Below are positions 58,201 to 64,000 of a stretch of DNA of 64,000 nucleotides, in pieces; positions within the stretch are counted from its first letter, which is position 1, and every line of letters begins with the position of its first letter. Origin of the DNA: Amyelois transitella (lineage: Eukaryota; Arthropoda; Insecta; Lepidoptera; Pyralidae); NCBI RefSeq assembly GCF_032362555.1, contig NC_083506.1, positions 6,061,501 to 6,125,500 of the forward strand. The letters run 5' to 3'. The position numbers and the translations under genes are program-made. The notes below the pieces were generated by a model. It searched no databases and had not been told where the DNA came from. It saw only the letters and a program-made list of their open reading frames with translations.

Positions 58201-60907
58201 AAGACACTACAGAATTAGCACTTCATACAATTAGGTACATTAGACCTATAATTGTATTCTATGTAATATTTGTATAATTGTAAAATTATTTTAGATAATT
58301 GTAAAATTAGGAACTTACATCGTTTTACGAAAGTCATATTAGCTTTTTGAATTTTCAAAGAAAAAAAGGGAAGCATTTTATACATAAGATGATCGTTTCG
58401 GAAAATTGGTACCTCACCTTTATCTTATCCACTTGTTAAACTTTGGCATATTAGTAGCGTACCGTAAACCAATGCGCTTACACGGAAATAAGTAAAAAGA
58501 TGTAGTTCTACCGACCTTTTTCGCAAAGGTGTGATATATGTTACCCGTTTGTACGTTCGTAAATTTCACTTACAGTGTATAGGCATATGTTTAGCAGAAG
58601 GTCGCATGACCACGCTGGCGCATTATCGGATATTCCCTAAGGCTGTGAAAGGATTGCATTATGCAGTTAAAGGGTTTCAGTGTTACTACATTATTGAATC
58701 AGAACAACATGCGTACATATAATCACGTCATTATCCCTTTCGGGGTGAGACAGAGCTAACTTTTAGTGATATAAGTAATTGAGATCAGAACAACTTGAAA
58801 AATATTAATCGATACTATTCTAAGTTACAGTATATTAACATGCTTTATAGTCAGATTCAAGCTTTTATTCACCATCTAAATATAACTAATTACGAAACGC
58901 AGAGAAAGCATGTGAAATTTATAATCGAGCACACTATCAACATTACAAAATCGCGTTAAATCAGAACGAACCGACAAATATTGATAAATACGATTAACGC
59001 TTTCGCTGATCCCATGATATAAGTAGCATGAATAAAATAAATTGCCTGTAAATATCACGAAACTGGAAAGAAATCTTACTTCGCCAATGCAGGGCTTACT
59101 TATGTGATTTATTGTAAATTCGTTATAGGTAATTTAAGTAATTTATAAGCACGGTAATTTAGCAAAGTGTAAGAAAAATATCCTGTCACAGATACGAATA
59201 AATCATTGTCTCTTCTTTACAGTTTAAAAACTAAAATTTTATGGCGAAAATAATTGGCAGCAAAATGATCCACGTTCTTTCTAAAGTTGTAAAGTCTGTT
59301 AAAGCAGCTTCTACAATGCAAATGTACCTACAGTATCTAAACAGAGTTGATATCACAACATACATACAACAGGAAATTATAGTCGAAACAATGGTAGCTG
59401 GGAACTTATATCATTAGCATAGACTAATAGCCATGTGAACTTCTTTAAAATCTTAACCAGCTTTTATGTAAAATTCGTTTATTTAATTACTGGCAAGTAA
59501 TAATTATAATAACGGTCTAGATTAAGAGATTGAGAGAGAATGTAGATGAGGAACAAAGTAAGACAATAGCGAGGTGCTGAACCGAGAAGAGGTAATGAGA
59601 CACTCTGGGATAGTTATGTACAGTTTCCTATTTGGTCACTTACATATTTATTTGCATACCCGTGATATGCAAATGCAAAGAAATATCTAATGATGAAAAA
59701 GAGAATTTGTTTAAATAATTAATGCAATTTGATGTTTAATGTAGGTAACTTTTTTCTATAAGGTTTTTAATTCCCAAACGAGGTAAGTGATTTTTAATAA
59801 TATCCATACTAATTCTAAGAAACTTATATTGTGAAAAAGTAAAGTTTTGTAACTTTTATGAATATTTTGCTGAAGACTTTGATTATTGCGACCAAATTTT
59901 GATCGAGATAATAAGTAGACTGACTCGAAACGCAAACGCTGAATCAAAAATATACATATGTACGTGTTATATACAATTAATGTAGAATTCAAATTAATCA
60001 GATAGAAAACTGAACATTATAATTAAATAAAAAAAACTATTAATCATTTTCACATGCGACTAGTTTGCGGCCGCAGCTATCTTCGTGACAAATAGTGAAA
60101 GTGTTCGGTTCGCCTTTCCGTCCGTCTATCACAGTTATTGAGACTTTTTCTATGAAAATGTCTAATGCCCATGTTACATTGTGTTGTGTATCGTAATTGC
60201 GTGTGACAATGATTAATGTTGGATGAAGTTCAATGCCTCAATTGTTACGAACTTGTCACTTTTTTGACCCTTCTTGCATTTTTAATCAATAAAAACTAAT
60301 CAATTAGCAGTCGATTCGTTCGAAGAAGACTCCGCGTGTAGTATAAGATCCCTTAAATATGTTTTTATTTTTAACTTTTCAACATCTCGATTAGACATTT
60401 ATTTTATTTTTACTTTTAACAAAAGTAAGTTATATTACAATTAAAATATTTTTGAAAGATTTTAATAAAAAACGCGATTTAACAAAAATATTATGATCAA
60501 ATAAAGATTACAGTGCCAAATTCACATTCAACCCGTAATATAAATTAAACTCTGAACTATGTTATACTTTATACTTTCAAAAAATAATATTAACGAGCAA
60601 TCACAGTACTGTCCAAATATTGGTAAATCATGCAGTCTTGCGACATACTTACTATACGCAGAACAAGAATGACACCAATTTGCCGCACTTGAGAAAAGAT
60701 GTCAATATAGGAACTGAAGTTACGTCACAAATGTAAGCAATATGTTGAACGACATACATAGCAAACACAGAGTGTAACCACAGAATTATGATTTGTACTC
60801 GGCGTTCATTAAAATATTGATTTTATCTTAAGCAAGCATCTTTTGAGCTTCCTAGTTCCATCTTATACAAATGTTATACAGTTTCATGCTTAATCATCGC
60901 ACAAAAA

Positions 60908-60972
60908 AGGTACATACATGTCATCACGTCTTTATCCCTAACAGGCTAGACAGAGCCAATATTCTTAAAAAA
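60908..60972 (-). repeat. SINE tail fragment
   Basis: TACATACATGTCATCACGTC, TTTATCCCTAACAGGC and AGACAGAGCCAATATTCTT match the SINE 3' end in inverse orientation. Confidence 0.6.
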
Positions 60973-62596
60973 ACAAAAGAATCAATGCACCCCAGGCTTG
61001 CATACATGCAGGCCTATCTATTTTGGAAATGGTGTGTTATTAAAAATAAGTTGTATTAATATTGTACCTTGAGGTACCAATATGATGTAAATTGGAACAT
61101 TCGTTATTTTTTTAGAAAATACCACAATAACATCTAAATAACGTTCAATCTATTCCATTTAAGTAACAGAGAAATTATCACTGTATATAATATTTTGAAT
61201 ATTGTTAAAATATTTATGAATGCAGTTCTGTGATCATGAAATAAATATTATATATTTTGTGCAATATAATTGAAAATAATATTGGTTTGTAACTTGCACC
61301 AGTTTTTCCCACGAAACATACAGTCATTTTGCATAACTCAAAATAAAGATAAGCATAACACTTAAGTAAATGAAGCATTTACATGTTTAATGTAAATTAC
61401 TTATATAACTATTGGCTTTCCTACTTTATAATCACTTTTGATGGCAATACTTAGTTGCTTTCTAATAGACCAAAAAGTGAGAGGAAAATATAATTATTTT
61501 TGGTAAAATTATTCTGATCAGTATGAAATAGGAATCGGTTATAACTTAAGTTCCATAGATTAGTAATTATTTATTCACTACGAGGAGCCCATATCCTCAA
61601 GAACCATCTAAGGTAGAATGCTGCACCTCTGTCATAAGATGTGTGCACTGTCCAGGAATAAATTAATAAGAAATTTAGCTCCTTTCCCTTTTGAAGTCGG
61701 TCAAAAGCCGGACGGATGAATTAACTCCGCATTTTGCATACTAATTTCTTTAATTGATTCGGTTTAGCATAACTTTTAATCCGATCTATTCTTAGTTATT
61801 TAAATAAATATAAAAGTAGTTCAGTTACATGAGTAGTCATAGATTGATATATTCAAATTCAAATCATTAGCCTAAAACATATACTCTCGCCTTATTCCTC
61901 ATTGGGTAGTAAGAGTTAAAAAGCCAAAAGTATTCGAAGTTGGATGGGTTATTATTATAATGGAATTTGAATGGAACGATATTTTTAAGAGCGGATTATA
62001 TAACATATGTAGATCGATCGATACTACGTAATTAACACAAATTAATAAGTAATTAAAAGTAATATAAATCAAATTAGCCTTAGAATTATTGTAATAGATT
62101 GCGGGAACTTAGAAAAATATACAAAAAAATATATGAGTAGGTATATAACTAAATTAGAATGGTGACGTTCCGTATTATCGAATTTTGTTATGCCAAAAAT
62201 AAATGTGGCGAAACGACAATGTCTTCATCTCATAATCGCCATTATGAGTAAAGTTTGCATATTTATAAATCGATTATACATGATGACTAATTTTACGATG
62301 TATTAATATAACATTTGAATAGTTAAAAAGTTTATTTAGCCCTTTCCTTTCAAACCTGTTTTTCTTTTTTGTAAGAATTTAGCTATTTGTGTAGTTATAC
62401 TGATGCTGCAGAAACTTTTTTTTGGTAAACCTATAGCCTCGGCAACATATGGGATACAATTTGATAACTAGAATAACTGATGTAGCACCATGATCCGGAA
62501 TGAATCTTCCAATCATACGGAGTTGCGGGCGACCATTGCAGGATAACCTAACCCATATTGGATTTTAGTAAAAACTGCACTTGATGAATTTGCCTG

Positions 62597-62664
62597 TTCA
62601 CCTTTTACAAGATCCATAGGAGAGAGATAGAGTGGTCTTATTCTAAAGCTCCGGGAACCACACA
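62597..62664 (-). repeat. SINE head fragment next to the kinase exon
   Basis: TTCACCTTTTACAAGATCC, GAGAGATAGAGTGGTCTTATTC and CCGGGAACCACACA are the 5' head part of the SINE in inverse orientation, about 55 bp upstream of the kinase exon acceptor. Confidence 0.6.
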
Positions 62665-62718
62665 TTTTTCCACTTTTTTTTCAATAACGTTAAATGTAAT
62701 GATCACTTATTATTACAG

Positions 62719-62910
62719 ATGCGTGGTTAGAAGTAGCCGCGAGCCATGCGGAGCGACATGGCCTACCGCGGCCTCTCCCAACATGTGGAGCTGGACCGAG
62801 TCGCCGACCCTCGCGAGAGGTTCTCATTGCAGGAGCTCATAGGAGAAGGCACCTATGGGGAAGTCTACTGCGCGAGGGACAAGAAAACTGGGAAGAGAGT
62901 TGCCGTTAAA
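62719..62910 (+). CDS. First coding exon of a myosin III (ninaC)-like protein kinase
   Basis: The exon begins after a TTATTACAG acceptor at 62719. ATG 62746 opens 55 codons, and the exon ends at a GTTAGT donor (62911) in phase 0. A second in-frame ATG is at 62758 (MAYRGLSQ). The residues show the start of a Ser/Thr kinase domain: DPRERFSLQELIGEGTYGEV gives the DP-x-F lead-in and glycine-rich loop, then YCARDKKTGKRVAVK with the ATP-anchoring Lys55. The DP(R/S/T)xxF...IGxGTYGxVY lead-in is typical of class III myosins (ninaC/MYO3) and of GCK-type STE20 kinases. A class III myosin is preferred because of the short N-terminus directly before DPRERF, but the motor domain is outside the window, so misshapen/TNIK-like kinases are not excluded. 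Confidence 0.72.
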
Positions 62911-64000
62911 GTTAGTTCTTCTTCAGAATGTAATGATGATTTGAAATTATTTAAGTTAATCCCCATCCACACTTATAATAAAGAGAAAAGATTTGCATGT
63001 CTGTAACGACACTAAAAAACTACGGAACCGATTATGATACAATTTGGTACACGGATAGAATAAACCTTTAGGAATACCATACGTTTTTCTGGAAATGCTA
63101 TCGGTACAACGTCCCAATTTCATGCGTATCTAATTTTTTAACACTCATTTGATGTTGAATGTTAGCAACACACACCATTCTTCTCAGTCTTGAGCTTTCC
63201 TAAGTTAATTACCATTATAACAACACCTTTATTTATCGAGTTATTTTTGGCATACCAAATCTGTTTTTGATAAGGTTACTGACTCAGTCGATGACTTCAC
63301 AAATATTATAAGAAAGTTATTACCTTAGTAGAATCATAGAAATAAAAAACTGGAAAAGTAATAGAAGCCAATAGCAAAACCATGACGTTATGCTACATAT
63401 TACTGTTAGTAATATCTAACAAAATATTTTTCTCCAACTATGATTTGCATTTAATTTGAATATGAATTCGTATACTTACTACCTCTGTCTATAGATACAT
63501 CGAATTGCATGAACATCACTTGCATATAAACGCTTATCTCAGTGTGAATAAACCCGTTAGGTCGACTAACCTGTTTTTAGCATAAACCTACACATTTCGT
63601 AAAAGGGCTGGGTGCAATGGACAATAACGAGCGCCCGGCAGTTTACGACAGACGCGGAGAAATCGGAACCCAAGTGAAATTTTATTTGTGGCTGCACTGG
63701 TCCTATGCCACTGATTTCTCCATTTTAAATACGCAAAGCAGTTTAGATTCTGCTTATTTACATTTTTTTAGTCTTTGTAATAAGTAGTTAACAGATAAGA
63801 TAAATAAGCTCTAAGTTTTAGAAAAAAACTATAGAAATATTCAATATCAATAAATATTGAATAAAAATAAATAAATTTGTAAAAAATGTGATGCCAAATA
63901 ATACCTTACAAATAATAAATCCCACGTATTTCTTATAAACTAGACCCACAGAACAAATGATAATAAACAACACATCGTTATGAAAATCAATGTAACAACT
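62911..64000. other. Intron following the kinase exon, no second exon seen
   Basis: AT-rich to the window end. A dispersed-repeat block (ACTACGGAACCGATTATGATAC, TTTGGTACACGGATAG) lies at about 63010-63120. No exon continuing the kinase domain was found. Confidence 0.5.

Larger units (their letters stand above)
53957..62718. other. Probable intron DNA, no gene seen
   Basis: Nearly 9 kb of AT-rich sequence without a supported exon. Recognised items: a LINE 3' end (55203-55271), a perfect small hairpin 56743-56768 (GAATTACATGCT arms), and SINE fragments at about 58716-58762, 60908-60972 and 62597-62664. Confidence 0.45.

Noticed and set aside
58531-58722. Plus-strand 63-residue frame in the long intron
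   Set aside because: No family match, no splice context, ends against a SINE fragment; chance open frame.

Overview
The window looks like nuclear DNA from a lepidopteran insect (moth or butterfly; the repeats suggest a noctuoid-like moth). It is AT-rich and has short host exons with GT/AG introns. Its insect genes include guanylate kinase, a CDCA3/Tome-1-like protein, a HYR/sushi secreted protein and the start of a myosin III (ninaC)-like kinase. Lepidopteran-type SINEs, an RTE-type LINE and Helitron-like tails ending in CTAGT are scattered throughout. No rRNA, tRNA, CRISPR array or viral element was recognised. All gene models below were assembled by hand from reading frames and splice signals, without transcript data.

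Layout. 1-1431 (-): three exons of an IS630/Tc1/mariner-type DDE transposase gene, running off the left edge. 2024-6204 (+): a complete four-exon guanylate kinase. 9115-10996: an old RTE-like LINE copy (+) with a younger copy of the same family (-) nested in it; both insertions keep exact target-site duplications. 11532-13488 (-): a two-exon CDCA3-like cell-cycle gene. 14913-20603 (-): a six-exon secreted HYR + two-sushi protein with a 40-nt microexon.

22270-37239: a cluster of small, intron-containing, cysteine/proline-rich genes without signal peptides on both strands. At least nine are supported, ranging from 28 to over 300 residues. They share three sequence modules and are best read as one tandemly diversified family. 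In two of them the start codon appears to be split by the first intron (AT|G). The composition recalls the Mst-type cysteine-rich sperm-tail proteins of flies, so a testis role is a plausible inference but is not shown by sequence. 38346-41617 (+): two tandem paralogues of a second unrecognised small family, with the same intron positions and an identical 105-nt middle exon length.

41618-64000: mostly non-coding. A GC-rich block ending in a good donor (near 46890-47174) may be the untranslated first exon of the kinase gene whose first coding exon is at 62719-62910. That would make the roughly 15.5 kb between them a single intron, carrying a MITE-like foldback (48671-49025), hairpins and decayed SINE/LINE tails.

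Repeat ecology. The most common repeat is a roughly 250-bp SINE present in many copies. Its last ~45 bp, including the (ATGT)n tail, closely match the 3' end of the RTE-like LINE here, so the LINE and SINE look like a mobilisation pair.
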